Source: Motiliproteus sp965230185 (GTDB lineage: Bacteria > Pseudomonadota > Gammaproteobacteria > Pseudomonadales > Balneatricaceae). Taken from it: a DNA stretch of 64,000 nt. A program made the translations under genes and the position numbers. Of this stretch, positions 16,115 to 25,057 are shown one piece after another (the stretch's first letter is position 1; every line of letters starts with the position of its first letter). The stretch covers positions 5,456,001-5,520,000 of the forward strand of contig OZ245995.1 of NCBI GenBank assembly GCA_965230185.1, given 5' to 3'. The notes beneath the pieces were generated by a model. That model worked only from the letters and a program-made list of their open reading frames with translations, made no database searches and was not told where the DNA came from.

Positions 16115-17155
16115 TCAGCCTTTGCCGCCCGGCATCGGCCAGGTATCGGCCACCCGGTAGCCCTCCGGCCAGGGATCGTCCGGGTCGACCATATGCTGAT
16201 GAGTGCCGGTAATCCAGGCACGGCCACTGATCAGCGGGAATATGGCATCGCGATCCCCCACCCGGGTCAGCCCATCGATACTGCAGTGAAACCGTGAGCC
16301 GATCACCGATTCACCGATAAAGCGCTCACCGGGTTGCAGCAGCCCTTTCGCCTGCAGCAGCGCCATCCGCGCCGAACAGCCGGTACCGGTCGGTGAACGA
16401 TCGAGCTTGCCAGGCTGAATGGCGACGGCGTTACGGCCCAGCCAGCTGCCGTCTTCCTGCTGCAGCGGCGCGGCGATCTGACAGAAGGAGATATGCTGCC
16501 AGTCCGGGTTTTCCGGATGATGAAAGCCCAGCTGCTCGTTGGCGGCATTGGTAATGCGGATACCGGTCTCGGCAATGTCACGGGCTTCATCGGGGGTGAT
16601 GGCAAAGCCCAGCTGTGCGGCATCGACAATCACGAAACTGTCACCACCATAGGCCGTGTCCACCTTCAGGGTACCGATTCCCGGCACCTCAATGGTGGCA
16701 TCCATCCGATCAACGAACGAGGCCACATTACGCACGGTTACCTGCTTCACCTTACCGTTTTCACACTGAGCCACGACCTTAATCAGCCCCCCGGGCGGCT
16801 CCAGCGTCATTCGAGTGATCGGCTCCTGCATCGGGATAATGCCGGTTTCCAGCAGCACCGTGGATACACAGATACTGTTTGAACCGGACATCGGCGGTGT
16901 ATCCTCCGGCTCCATGATGATCCAGCCCATCTGCGCCTTGGGGTGCTTTGCCGGCACCAGAAGATTAACGTGTCGGAACACACCGCCCCGCGGCTCATTG
17001 AGAACGACATTGCGCAGTGTCTGATCTTCCGCGATCCAGCGCGACTGCTCCCAGATGGTTTCACCCGGCGGCGGAGCCACACCTCCGACGATCACATCCC
17101 CGACTTCTCCTTCGGCGTGGCAACTGACCACATGGATGACTTTGCTGGTTTGCAT
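16115..17155 (-). CDS. Proline racemase-family enzyme, Ser/Cys active site (hydroxyproline epimerase/dehydratase type)
   Basis: A 346-residue proline racemase superfamily protein. Classic proline racemase and 4-hydroxyproline 2-epimerase use a Cys/Cys pair, and trans-3-hydroxyproline dehydratase a Cys/Thr pair. Here the first position is serine (PPMSGSNSICV, Ser90) and the second is cysteine (SPTGTGCSARM, Cys260). From published work on the family as I recall it, Ser/Cys members can epimerise 4-hydroxyproline and dehydrate trans-3-hydroxyproline, so either role is possible. The downstream OCD-family reductase favours a dehydratase step that yields pyrroline-2-carboxylate. ATG 17155 with AAGGA upstream. 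Residue identities are read directly; the reaction is inferred. Confidence 0.88.
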   Translation of the reverse strand: MQTSKVIHVVSCHAEGEVGDVIVGGVAPPPGETIWEQSRWIAEDQTLRNVVLNEPRGGVFRHVNLLVPAKHPKAQMGWIIMEPEDTPPMSGSNSICVSTVLLETGIIPMQEPITRMTLEPPGGLIKVVAQCENGKVKQVTVRNVASFVDRMDATIEVPGIGTLKVDTAYGGDSFVIVDAAQLGFAITPDEARDIAETGIRITNAANEQLGFHHPENPDWQHISFCQIAAPLQQEDGSWLGRNAVAIQPGKLDRSPTGTGCSARMALLQAKGLLQPGERFIGESVIGSRFHCSIDGLTRVGDRDAIFPLISGRAWITGTHQHMVDPDDPWPEGYRVADTWPMPGGKG

Positions 17156-17320
17156 GGCGTTTCAGTCCTTATGAGGGTAACCGTTGGCAAGCTATATTAG
17201 CGATTTGCGCCGGATAACAGAAGCGGTCTCCACAGGATCACCGCGCCGGCCGCGAAGGCTCATCGGGTTCTGCACGGGTCAGGAGGAAAAACGGAGGGAG
17301 CTATGCGTAAGCGGTTGTTA

Positions 17321-17361
17321 TTCCCTGAAATCCCGACGAACCGGAGCGGGATTTCAGGGGA
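17321..17361 (-). terminator. strong stem-loop after YbaK-like gene, no U-tract
   Basis: CCCTGAAATCCCG (17323-17335) pairs perfectly with CGGGATTTCAGGG (17347-17359), extendable by two pairs, around an 11-base loop. It begins about 18 bases beyond the YbaK-like stop codon. There is no T-run on either strand. It could end or stabilise that transcript. The remaining 17156-17320 contains no convincing gene. Confidence 0.5.
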
Positions 17362-17379
17362 TATAAGTCAGCGACTGAT

Positions 17380-17844
17380 TCAATGGCAGATATTGCCGTG
17401 ATCACGATCCTGCATCAGGGTTCTGAAATCCTGACGGGACATGTAGATCAGCTCTTCATGGTCACCGGCTTCCAGGTAGCAGTCCGGTTCATCGAGAATG
17501 TGATCATCCCAGACCACGCGCATATTATAGGCCTGTCCGATGGCCGGCACCGCACCACGGGTGCAGTCTCTGAACAGCAGATTGACATCCTGTTGAGTGG
17601 CAGTCGTCAGCAGTCGGTTGGTGCGCATATTAATGGCATTGAGATCGACATTTTTATCGGACGGAACCACCGCCATCAGAAAGCCTTCGTCATCCTTCAG
17701 AACAACCGCCTTGGCCAGCCGGGACAAGGGAATATGTGCGGCATCAGCACATTCTCTGGCTGTCTCGGCATAGGTGTGATGGATAACCTGATAGGGTATC
17801 TGGCGGGCATCCAGGTATTCACGTATCCGGGGAGACATAGACAT
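17380..17844 (-). CDS. YbaK/ProX-type aminoacyl-tRNA deacylase family protein
   Basis: A 154-residue single-domain protein of the YbaK/EbsC/prolyl-tRNA editing family, which hydrolyses mischarged aminoacyl-tRNAs in trans in the cytoplasm. Typical elements are LAKAVVLKDDEGFLMAVVPS (the conserved lysine segment) and GAVPAIGQAYNMRVVWDD (the GxxxPxG-like loop). Its length is normal for the family. The start MSMSPRIREYL is preceded by GAGGGCG. It lies beside the hydroxyproline-type pair, but no functional link is evident. tRNA specificity cannot be read from sequence. Confidence 0.85.
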   Translation of the reverse strand: MSMSPRIREYLDARQIPYQVIHHTYAETARECADAAHIPLSRLAKAVVLKDDEGFLMAVVPSDKNVDLNAINMRTNRLLTTATQQDVNLLFRDCTRGAVPAIGQAYNMRVVWDDHILDEPDCYLEAGDHEELIYMSRQDFRTLMQDRDHGNICH

Positions 17845-18043
17845 AGCTCGCCCTCCTCTACTTCGAGCCCGGCCCTGGGCAAATAATCCCTACCGTTGAG
17901 CTTAGGACAGAACCGTGATTTGTGCCTGCCCCCCGGCCCCCTTTAATCCCGGTTCGGGTCACGTCCACAGCCCCGGGTCTATACTGTTCAGGCCGGCATG
18001 GCGCCGGCGGACACCTGGTTGCAATCTTCTCAGGCAGGCCGCT

Positions 18044-18733
18044 ATGCAGACACCGGAACAGATGCTCGAAGATATTGCCCGGGATGCTGAGCAGACCGCG
18101 GAGATGACCGGCCGCCCCCGGTTTTCTGAACCGGTAATGGAAACCATGGCCCGGGTGCCGCGGCAGGCCTTTGTCGGTGATGACCAGACTGAGCAGGCCT
18201 GGTACAACATCCCCCTCAGCATCGGTTACGGTCAGACTATCTCTCAGCCCTATATCGTGGCGCTGATGACCGATCTGCTGGAGCCGCAGCCGGATCATGT
18301 CTGCCTGGAGGTGGGCACCGGCTCCGGCTACCAGGCGGCGGTGTTAAGCTCACTGGTCCGGGAACTCTATTCCACAGAGCGGATTCCTCAGTTGCAGCGC
18401 CAGGCCAGCGAACGGCTGCAGCGACTGGGCTATAACAATATCCATTGTGTCGCCGCAGAGCAGCAACCCGGTTACAGTCCGGCCGCCCCCTACGACGGTA
18501 TCCTGGTAACCGCGGCGCCCCGGTCGGTGCCGATATCACTGCTCGCACAGCTCAGGCCCGGCGGGCGTCTGGTGATTCCGGTCGGCCCCACCGGGATTGC
18601 CCAGCAGCTCTGGCTGATCTGTAAAAACCTGCAGGGGGAACTGGAGCAGCGGGCAATCATCCCGGTCAGATTTGTACCTCTGATCATCGACGAACCGGAC
18701 CCCGACGATAAAAATACTGTCTTCAGGCTGTAA
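18044..18733 (+). CDS. pcm: Protein-L-isoaspartate O-methyltransferase
   Basis: A 229-residue SAM-dependent methyltransferase that repairs isoaspartyl residues in aged proteins. The SAM-binding motif LEVGTGSGYQAAVLSSL is present at about residues 87-103, preceded by the family sequence GYGQTISQPYIVALM. Downstream are APYDGILVTAAP and RLVIPVG, matching motifs II and III. The length is at the upper end for bacterial Pcm (205-225). I chose ATG 18044 because it precedes a family-like N-terminus; the longer frame to 17915 looks non-coding. Pcm often sits with surE or nlpD/rpoS, but not here. Confidence 0.92.
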   Translation: MQTPEQMLEDIARDAEQTAEMTGRPRFSEPVMETMARVPRQAFVGDDQTEQAWYNIPLSIGYGQTISQPYIVALMTDLLEPQPDHVCLEVGTGSGYQAAVLSSLVRELYSTERIPQLQRQASERLQRLGYNNIHCVAAEQQPGYSPAAPYDGILVTAAPRSVPISLLAQLRPGGRLVIPVGPTGIAQQLWLICKNLQGELEQRAIIPVRFVPLIIDEPDPDDKNTVFRL

Positions 18734-18880
18734 CAGAACCCGTAGAACATGCCACTGCGTTACTGACTTCACATTAGAAAAAACTCTTTAACAATGGTAT
18801 ATCTCTGGTCACTATTGAGAGAAAGCTGCCGCTGGCTTTTCACCTGCAATCCATGAACACCAGCAAAGGAGTCCTGGACA

Positions 18881-19159
18881 ATGACCACCGAAACATCCCT
18901 GTCAGCCCCTAAACAGCTGTATCTGGACGTCTGTATGCTCTGTGCCGATATCGATGCGATGGAGATAACGGCCGGCAACAAAGAACAGGTTCGCAATACC
19001 ATAATTCAGCGCCTGGAAGCGCTTACTTTCGTCGAGCCCTATGAGATAACCGATGTCTATCCCGATGCCGATGCACCTCTGAAGGCAGAAATCGACCAGA
19101 TGAGGGAGCGTCTGAATGCCCTTAAGCAGCAACTGGAAGCGCACCTGGCCGCCGGCTGA
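18881..19159 (+). CDS. Small acidic protein with C-terminal coiled coil, unknown
   Basis: A 92-residue acidic soluble protein with no signal peptide or membrane segment. A helical C-terminus (IDQMRERLNALKQQLEAHLA) looks like a coiled coil. AAAGGAG lies eight bases before the ATG, so translation is likely. I recognise no family. The stop codon sits in the middle of GCCGGC-TGA-GCCGGC (19151-19165), which could form a small hairpin. A perfect TATAAT occurs at 19248-19253 before the next gene. Confidence 0.65.
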   Translation: MTTETSLSAPKQLYLDVCMLCADIDAMEITAGNKEQVRNTIIQRLEALTFVEPYEITDVYPDADAPLKAEIDQMRERLNALKQQLEAHLAAG

Positions 19160-19296
19160 GCCGGCCTCTGCCCCCATTTCTGAGCCGCACCGTCCCGCTT
19201 CTTTCTGTCCGTAATTAATTATTCGAAGAAGCTTAATCAGTATCCTATAATGAACATTCAAAAATCTGTTGCCGGGAGCAATTGGGCCGGAAACGA

Positions 19297-20910
19297 ATGG
19301 GCATGGATCGCAGCACAGAAAATCTTCCCACGATACTCAGCGCCAGGCTGATCTGCTGGCTGGGACCTCTGGTAGCCCTGTTTCTGGCTTTTCAGGTCGA
19401 ACTGCTCCGCACTGAAAGCGATTTCGAAGAAGCCTTTCAGCAGGCGGTCCGTCAGGTGGAAGCCAAAGCGGATACCTTCGAAGTGGCGCTGGAGGGCTTC
19501 GCCAGCTTTCTGGCGGTTTCCGGCGATATCAGCGATGACGAGATCCGGACCTACGTGCGCAGTGTCCGGGAGCTTTACTCCGACCTCTACATGTTCGAGA
19601 TCACCAGCCGGGTAGAACACCACCAGCGTGACAGCTTTGAACAGAGCATGCGTGAGCGCGGTTACCCGGATTTCCATATCCACGGTTATGACTTTCGCGG
19701 TAGTCAGCAGGTAGTTCCGGTTACCGAACGGCCGGTTTACTACCCGGTCCGCTTTATGGAACCGGAACCGGAGGGAGGCAACGCGGTCCTGGGCCTGGAC
19801 ATCGGCAGCACCTCGCCAGTGGTGCTGGAGGCCATGATGCGATCACTTAAGCTGAAACGCCCCGTCGCCTCGCGACCATTCCCGATGATTGAAGGTGGTA
19901 AGGGCTATATTCTCTACAGCCCGGTCATCATACCCACCGACAACCATTCGCAGGAGTCCGGTACCGGACCACTCAGCTTCGCCATGCTGGTCGTCAGAGC
20001 CAGCGACCTGCTGCCTGAGTGGCTGCAGGATCAGGACAGCTATACCGTCAGTCTCAGCTATCGGCAGACCACTACCGATTCCCACCGGGAGATTCTGATA
20101 GAACCGGTCAGCAGAGAAAATGCTAACCTGCTCTCCGGCATTGTTGGTCAGTACAGCCATTCAGTGGAACTCAGCAGCCCCTCGCAACCCTTCGAACTGT
20201 TCCTCAGCAGATCTGTCCGCTGGGCAGATCTCACCCCCTGGCGATTTCTGATGGTGTTTCTGAGCGGTACCCTGTTGTCGGTCTACGGAGGCCACCGGCT
20301 GATTCGGACCGGCCAGCAACGAGCCTCGGCCCGGGAAGCCCAGGCCCGGCTTTACCATCGGGCCAACTTCGATCCGCTGACCGACCTGCCGAATGCCAGC
20401 CTGCTGGCGGATCGAGCGGGCCAGGCGATTCGAATCGCCGAGCGTTCCGGCTCCCGGGTGGCTCTCTGTTACCTGGATATAGACCGGTTCAAGGCTATCA
20501 ACGACAGCTGGGGGCACGAGGCCGGAGACGAGCTGCTGACGGAAATCGCCGGCCGTCTGCGCGCAGTGCTCCGTGATGAGGACACCGCAGCCCGTATTCA
20601 TGGCGACGAGTTTATTGTTCTGCTGCCTGAAGTCTCCAGCCCGCGGGCACCGGAGCGGATCAGCGATCGAATCGCCTCTGTTTTCGACCAGCCTTTTACC
20701 ATCGCCGGCAGACAGGTCCGGGTTCGTGGCAGCATCGGTACCGCACTTTACCCCGATGACGCAGAGAACCTGGAAGCGCTGCTGAATATCAGCGACCGAC
20801 GGATGTATGCGCAAAAACATCTGACAGAGACTTCGACGCCGGCCACCGGCGATCCTGCAACCTCAGTCATCATTCCTGAGCCGGAAAACAGCCGGCGTAC
20901 AGCCGTCTGA
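19297..20910 (+). CDS. CHASE-domain diguanylate cyclase with HGDEF variant motif
   Basis: About 537 residues. TM1 lies at about residues 17-36, a periplasmic CHASE-type ligand domain follows (TERPVYYPVRFMEPEPEGGN and LGLDIGS are typical), then TM2 at about 315-335 and a GGDEF domain (FDPLTDLPN onward). The signature reads HGDEF instead of GGDEF; the first position normally tolerates G, S or A, so activity is uncertain. A product-inhibition site RDED stands five residues before it, as in functional enzymes. The frame could open at a TTG (19282) or ATG 19303; I prefer ATG 19297. It overlaps the convergent Cache-GGDEF gene by 48 bases. Confidence 0.9.
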   Translation: MGMDRSTENLPTILSARLICWLGPLVALFLAFQVELLRTESDFEEAFQQAVRQVEAKADTFEVALEGFASFLAVSGDISDDEIRTYVRSVRELYSDLYMFEITSRVEHHQRDSFEQSMRERGYPDFHIHGYDFRGSQQVVPVTERPVYYPVRFMEPEPEGGNAVLGLDIGSTSPVVLEAMMRSLKLKRPVASRPFPMIEGGKGYILYSPVIIPTDNHSQESGTGPLSFAMLVVRASDLLPEWLQDQDSYTVSLSYRQTTTDSHREILIEPVSRENANLLSGIVGQYSHSVELSSPSQPFELFLSRSVRWADLTPWRFLMVFLSGTLLSVYGGHRLIRTGQQRASAREAQARLYHRANFDPLTDLPNASLLADRAGQAIRIAERSGSRVALCYLDIDRFKAINDSWGHEAGDELLTEIAGRLRAVLRDEDTAARIHGDEFIVLLPEVSSPRAPERISDRIASVFDQPFTIAGRQVRVRGSIGTALYPDDAENLEALLNISDRRMYAQKHLTETSTPATGDPATSVIIPEPENSRRTAV

Positions 20911-22092
20911 GCGGGCAGTCAGTTTCGGAGACTGATGCGGATCGCTGACCACAGAGTTTCTGCCCCCCTGTTTGGCACGGTACAGGTTCTGGTCCGCCCG
21001 GTTCAGCGTACGGTCGAAGCTCTCCCCTGGCTGGTGCCGGGCCACTCCGGCGCTGAGGGTAACACCGAAAGAATTCTTCCCCTTTCCGGTCAGCACCAGT
21101 TTCGAGACAGCCACCCGGATACGTTCGGCCAGCACGGCCACCGACATCGCATCGGCAGAACGCACAACCACCACAAACTCCTCGCCACCGTAACGCACAC
21201 AGAGATCTTCCGGGCGGGTCACTGCCCGGATAGTCCGGCTGACCTCTTTCAGTACCCGGTCGCCGCTGCTGTGTCCGTAGCGGTCATTGACATGCTTGAA
21301 ATGATCGACGTCGAGAAAAATAACGGAAAACTCCACCCTACACTCAGTCCGTCCTGAAGGCAGCAGGTCTTCCAGCGCCTCGTAGAGAAAGCGACGGCTG
21401 TGCAGGCCAGTGAGCTGATCCCGGACCGCCAGTTGCCGGAGCTGCCCCATAAATCGACGGGCCAGCAGGATTGAGAGCAGTGACAGAAGCGTAAAAGCCA
21501 CCAGAATCACCCCTGCCGCACGCCAGGCGTTAAGGGAAATTTCCCTTTCCATGTCATCCAGATAGAGCCCCGTACCCAATACCCACCGCCAGGGTTCGAA
21601 CCAGGCCACATAGGAGACTTTCCGGTACGCCGCATCGTTGTCCGGTTTCGGCCAGTAATACTCCACCCAGCCGCCGCCTTCACGAGCGGTTCGGACAAAA
21701 TCCCGAAACAGGTACTTACCCCGAATATCGGTGGTATCCAGTCGCGGACTGCCAACCAGCTCCGGCGTATAGGGCTGCATCACCAGAATGCCATCACCGT
21801 CATTGATCCAGAAGTAACCATCATCGCCATAGGTGGCGGACTGCAGCGCGCGCTGCGCCAGCTGCCGGGCTTCGGTATCGGAGACGGCCCCCTCCCGGGA
21901 CAGCTCGTAAAAGAAGCGAATCACGCCCATACCGGTGTCAGAGAGTCGCTGCGACTGCAGCTTTTTCTCCTGATAGAGACTATTGACGAAGGCCTGATGA
22001 AACAGGTAAAGAATCAGCATCATCCCTGACAAACTGATCAGAGCCAGCAATCCGAGCTTGCGGCCTATATCCGGTTTGTCGATCAATTTCAA
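20863..22092 (-). CDS. Single-Cache membrane diguanylate cyclase
   Basis: A 409-residue membrane protein that would make cyclic di-GMP in response to a periplasmic signal. TM1 lies at residues about 13-30, a single Cache (sCache_2) domain at about 45-180 (GYFWINDGDGILVMQPYTPE, FEPWRWVLGTGLYLDD), TM2 at about 192-212 and a GGDEF domain at about 223-390. The catalytic motif GGEEF is intact at 302-306, and an I-site RPED (293-296) predicts product feedback. sCache_2 domains often bind carboxylates, but the ligand here is unknown. It is divergent from another Cache-GGDEF gene and overlaps the CHASE-GGDEF gene tail. Confidence 0.93.
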   Translation of the reverse strand: MKLIDKPDIGRKLGLLALISLSGMMLILYLFHQAFVNSLYQEKKLQSQRLSDTGMGVIRFFYELSREGAVSDTEARQLAQRALQSATYGDDGYFWINDGDGILVMQPYTPELVGSPRLDTTDIRGKYLFRDFVRTAREGGGWVEYYWPKPDNDAAYRKVSYVAWFEPWRWVLGTGLYLDDMEREISLNAWRAAGVILVAFTLLSLLSILLARRFMGQLRQLAVRDQLTGLHSRRFLYEALEDLLPSGRTECRVEFSVIFLDVDHFKHVNDRYGHSSGDRVLKEVSRTIRAVTRPEDLCVRYGGEEFVVVVRSADAMSVAVLAERIRVAVSKLVLTGKGKNSFGVTLSAGVARHQPGESFDRTLNRADQNLYRAKQGGRNSVVSDPHQSPKLTARSDGCTPAVFRLRNDD

Positions 22093-22241
22093 CGCTTTCC
22101 GTCAGTCGTTACCTCGGATGAACTCCCTCGCCATGGCTGACGATTCGGTTCTGATGGGACCATCATGACAGATTTATGCCATAGTTCCCTGATAGAGATC
22201 ATGGATGATTGCCGCTAACTGACTGTCGAGCAATTGAATCT

Positions 22242-23987
22242 ATGTCATCGCCCCCCACCCTCGCCAGAAACCGGCCGCTCTACAGCCTGACGTTGCTATT
22301 TCTGCTGGTCGTTATCCTGGTGTCCAGTCTGGCGGCCTATCGCATCAACCTGGTCACCCGGACCCAGGTCCTCTCTTCGCTGCAGACCGTGCTGAACACT
22401 ACCCGCAATGGTCTGCACCTCTGGAGCGGTCTGCGCTTCAGGGAAATTCGCGAAAGAGCCGCCTCAACAGCACTGATACAGTACAGCAACCAGCTGTTGT
22501 TATTGCATCGAAAAAAGATGCCGATTCGGGGCTCGGCGCCGCTGCTGCAGCTACGGGAGCACCTGAATCCGCTGTTACTGACTTCGGGCGACCATGGTTT
22601 TTTTGTTATCGCCCCTGACCGTATCAGCATTGCCTCTCAACGCGACAGCAATCTGGAGACTCTCAATCTTATCCAGCGCCAGCGCCCGGATTATCTGGAT
22701 CGGGTATTTGCCGGCGAAACCCTGTTTATTCCGACCGTGGCCTCAGATGTGCCACTCTCCTCGCCGCGCACCGGCGAGACGCTGCAACCGGTCAGTATCT
22801 TTATCGCCACACCGATCCGCTCCGACGGCAGGATTGTCGCAGCCTTCACCCTGAGACTGGATCCCGGTACCAGCTTTAATGCCCAGATACAGCTGGGCCG
22901 TATTGGCCGGACCGGTGAAACCTATGCTTTCGACCGTCAGGGCCTGCTGATCTCGGAAAGTCGTTTCGACGAACAGCTGCGCCGGATCGGTCTGATACCG
23001 CCCGATCAGACCGGAATGCTGTCAATTCGTATCGCTGATCCCGGCGGTAACCTGCTGACCGGCCACCGGCCACGTCATTCACTGGCCCAACGCCCACTCA
23101 CCCGAATGGCAGAGAGCGCAACCGCTGGCCAGCAGGGATCAGATACCGAGGGTTATCGCGATTACCGGGGCGTCCACGTCGTCGGTGCCTGGTTGTGGGA
23201 CGACCACCTGGGGATCGGCCTGACCACCGAAATGGACCTGGAGGAGGCCACCGGCCCCTACCGTCAGACCCGCAATAATCTGATCGCTGTCGTCACGATC
23301 AGCGTCACAATGGCGGTGCTGCTACTCTGGCGGCTGGAACTGGCGCACCGCCGTCACCAGAAAGACCTGGTCGAAGCCTACGGGCTGCTGGAAAAGCGGG
23401 TGGAACAACGCACCAGTGAGCTCAGTCAGGCCCGGGATAAGCTGAAACGGGCCAATCGTGATCTGGCGATACTGGCCGATACCGACCCGCTGACCGGCCT
23501 GGCCAACCGACGCCGTTTCGATCAGCAGCTGAAACTGTCCTGGCGCTACTGTTACCGTGAGCGTCGCAATCTGGCGATCATCCTGTTCGACATTGATCAC
23601 TTCAAGGCCTACAACGACACCCATGGCCACCCTGCCGGCGATCGCTGCCTGATCCGGATTGCGGATATTCTGCGGGAAGCGGCGGTCATCAACCGCCCCG
23701 GGGATCTGCTGGCGCGTTTCGGCGGGGAAGAGTTCATCGCAGTGCTGGCCGATCCCAGTCAGGATTACGCCGAGGCCACTGCGGAGAAGATCAGACACTG
23801 TATTCAGCGGGCCGGCATTGAGCACAACACCGGCTCCGGCAGCCCGGTACTGACCGTCAGTGTCGGCCTGGCCTGGAGTGACGAGCTGCGTGGAACCAGC
23901 ATGGAAACGCTACTGGAGCAGGCGGACAGAGCCCTCTATCTGGCTAAAAACAGAGGGCGTAACTGCGTGGTCAGCAACCGGGAATAG
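22242..23987 (+). CDS. Double-Cache membrane diguanylate cyclase
   Basis: 581 residues from ATG 22242 (an in-frame TTG at 22209 would add 11). N-terminal TM at about residues 14-34, a large periplasmic double-Cache (dCache_1) domain (GFFVIAPDRISIASQRDSN, IFIATPIRSDGRIVAAFTL, GETYAFDRQGLLISES), TM2 near residue 345, a coiled-coil linker (LLEKRVEQRTSELSQARDKL) and a C-terminal GGDEF domain. The catalytic motif is intact (ARFGGEEF), with an I-site RPGD five residues upstream. dCache domains frequently bind amino acids or amines. It is the third GGDEF gene in a row and is transcribed away from its neighbour over about 150 bases of non-coding DNA. Confidence 0.93.
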   Translation: MSSPPTLARNRPLYSLTLLFLLVVILVSSLAAYRINLVTRTQVLSSLQTVLNTTRNGLHLWSGLRFREIRERAASTALIQYSNQLLLLHRKKMPIRGSAPLLQLREHLNPLLLTSGDHGFFVIAPDRISIASQRDSNLETLNLIQRQRPDYLDRVFAGETLFIPTVASDVPLSSPRTGETLQPVSIFIATPIRSDGRIVAAFTLRLDPGTSFNAQIQLGRIGRTGETYAFDRQGLLISESRFDEQLRRIGLIPPDQTGMLSIRIADPGGNLLTGHRPRHSLAQRPLTRMAESATAGQQGSDTEGYRDYRGVHVVGAWLWDDHLGIGLTTEMDLEEATGPYRQTRNNLIAVVTISVTMAVLLLWRLELAHRRHQKDLVEAYGLLEKRVEQRTSELSQARDKLKRANRDLAILADTDPLTGLANRRRFDQQLKLSWRYCYRERRNLAIILFDIDHFKAYNDTHGHPAGDRCLIRIADILREAAVINRPGDLLARFGGEEFIAVLADPSQDYAEATAEKIRHCIQRAGIEHNTGSGSPVLTVSVGLAWSDELRGTSMETLLEQADRALYLAKNRGRNCVVSNRE

Positions 23988-24059
23988 TACTCTGCCGTTG
24001 CCGATTGCGGACATCACGGATCCGCGGGGCACCGGCGTCCGGATTAATGCAGCGATCAC

Positions 24060-24815
24060 TCAGTATTCTGCGGGAAAACCACGATCGGCGCAGATCTGTG
24101 CAATCAGCGAATCCTCTTCTTCGGTCCGGCTGTTCTGCCACTGGTCGAAATGTACCACCTCCTCCAGTGGCAGGCGCGGCAGCCAGCCGGCAGATTCCAG
24201 CTCAGGGCGGGCAAAGAAGTGATCCACATAACCAACACAGAGATAAGCAATGGGCACCACCCGACGCGGGATGTCGAGCACCTCCTGCAGTTTGCGCTGA
24301 TCGAGAATACTGACCCAGCCGACTCCCAGCCCTTCGGCCCGGGCGGCCAGCCAGAGATTCTGAACCGCACAGACGCTGCTGTACAGGTCCATGGTTTTGA
24401 TATGGGTACGACCGATCACGGTGGGACCGGTGCGGTCACGGTCACAGGTGATGCAGATATTGACCGGTGATTCCAGAATGCCTTCCAGCTTCAGCGAGCG
24501 GTAGGTATCACGCTTCTGTTCCGGAAACATTTCCGCCGCTTCTTCATGAGCCACGTCGAACAGATCACGCACCTGCTGTTTCACCGCCTGATCACGGATC
24601 ACCATAAAGTTCCAGGGCTGCATAAAGCCCACCGACGGTGCGTGGTGAGCGGCATAGAGTACCCGGCTCAGTACCTCATCCGGTATCGGGTCGGCCCGGA
24701 ACTGGCCCCGTACGTCGCGACGATTGAAAACGGTTTTATAGAGGCCGTGACGGTCTGCATCGTCAAACTGGATATCGGCCTGCAGGGCAGGTGTGGGTTT
24801 TGCTGCCTGTTCCAT
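24060..24815 (-). CDS. bluB: 5,6-dimethylbenzimidazole synthase
   Basis: A 251-residue flavin-destructase of the nitroreductase fold that fragments reduced FMN to 5,6-dimethylbenzimidazole, the lower ligand of cobalamin. BluB-type features: VFNRRDVRGQFRADPIPDEV at the N-terminus, HHAPSVGFMQPWNFMVI, and GLGVGWVSILD near residue 170. The size is normal for BluB (220-250). The ATG at 24815 follows AAGGGG. A cobalamin riboswitch and a good promoter lie directly upstream, which independently supports the assignment. No other cobalamin synthesis gene is in the window, so it may serve remodelling of salvaged corrinoids or a pathway elsewhere. Confidence 0.93.
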   Translation of the reverse strand: MEQAAKPTPALQADIQFDDADRHGLYKTVFNRRDVRGQFRADPIPDEVLSRVLYAAHHAPSVGFMQPWNFMVIRDQAVKQQVRDLFDVAHEEAAEMFPEQKRDTYRSLKLEGILESPVNICITCDRDRTGPTVIGRTHIKTMDLYSSVCAVQNLWLAARAEGLGVGWVSILDQRKLQEVLDIPRRVVPIAYLCVGYVDHFFARPELESAGWLPRLPLEEVVHFDQWQNSRTEEEDSLIAQICADRGFPAEY

Positions 24816-24874
24816 AGGTATTCCCCTTGATATGGAATCTGAAAACGCCGGACCAGACGTTCTGATTTAGCTTT

Positions 24875-25045
24875 CAGGCCGGTCTTCTGACTCTGGATCT
24901 CCTTATGCAGACGCCTTCCCGGCCGCAGCCAGTGGCGGGTGAATTCACCTGCCTGCATAATCCCCATCACAGCGCTGGGCACGTATCGGAGTTACACCGA
25001 TTTCCCGATTCTCCGTCCACCCGAGGGGCTTCAGGCACCTGACAG
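24875..25045 (-). promoter_or_regulatory. Cobalamin riboswitch upstream of bluB
   Basis: Read on the minus strand, the leader contains the conserved elements in order: a 5' pairing strand CAGGTGCC (25034-25041), GGGAAATCGGTG, then ACTCCGATACGTGCCC, GCTGTGATGGGG, the B12-box core GCCACTGG (24929-24936) followed by GGGAAGGC, and GTCAGAAGACCGGCCTG, closing the basal stem with CCTG. The order and spacing match the AdoCbl riboswitch. No intrinsic terminator separates it from bluB, so control is probably at translation initiation (site AAGGGG near 24825). Confidence 0.92.
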
Positions 25046-25057
25046 CACAATGGGCTC

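Noticed and set aside
17184..17366. 60-codon plus-strand frame between proline racemase-family and YbaK-like genes
   Set aside because: It runs through the strong stem-loop at 17321-17361 and has no family features.
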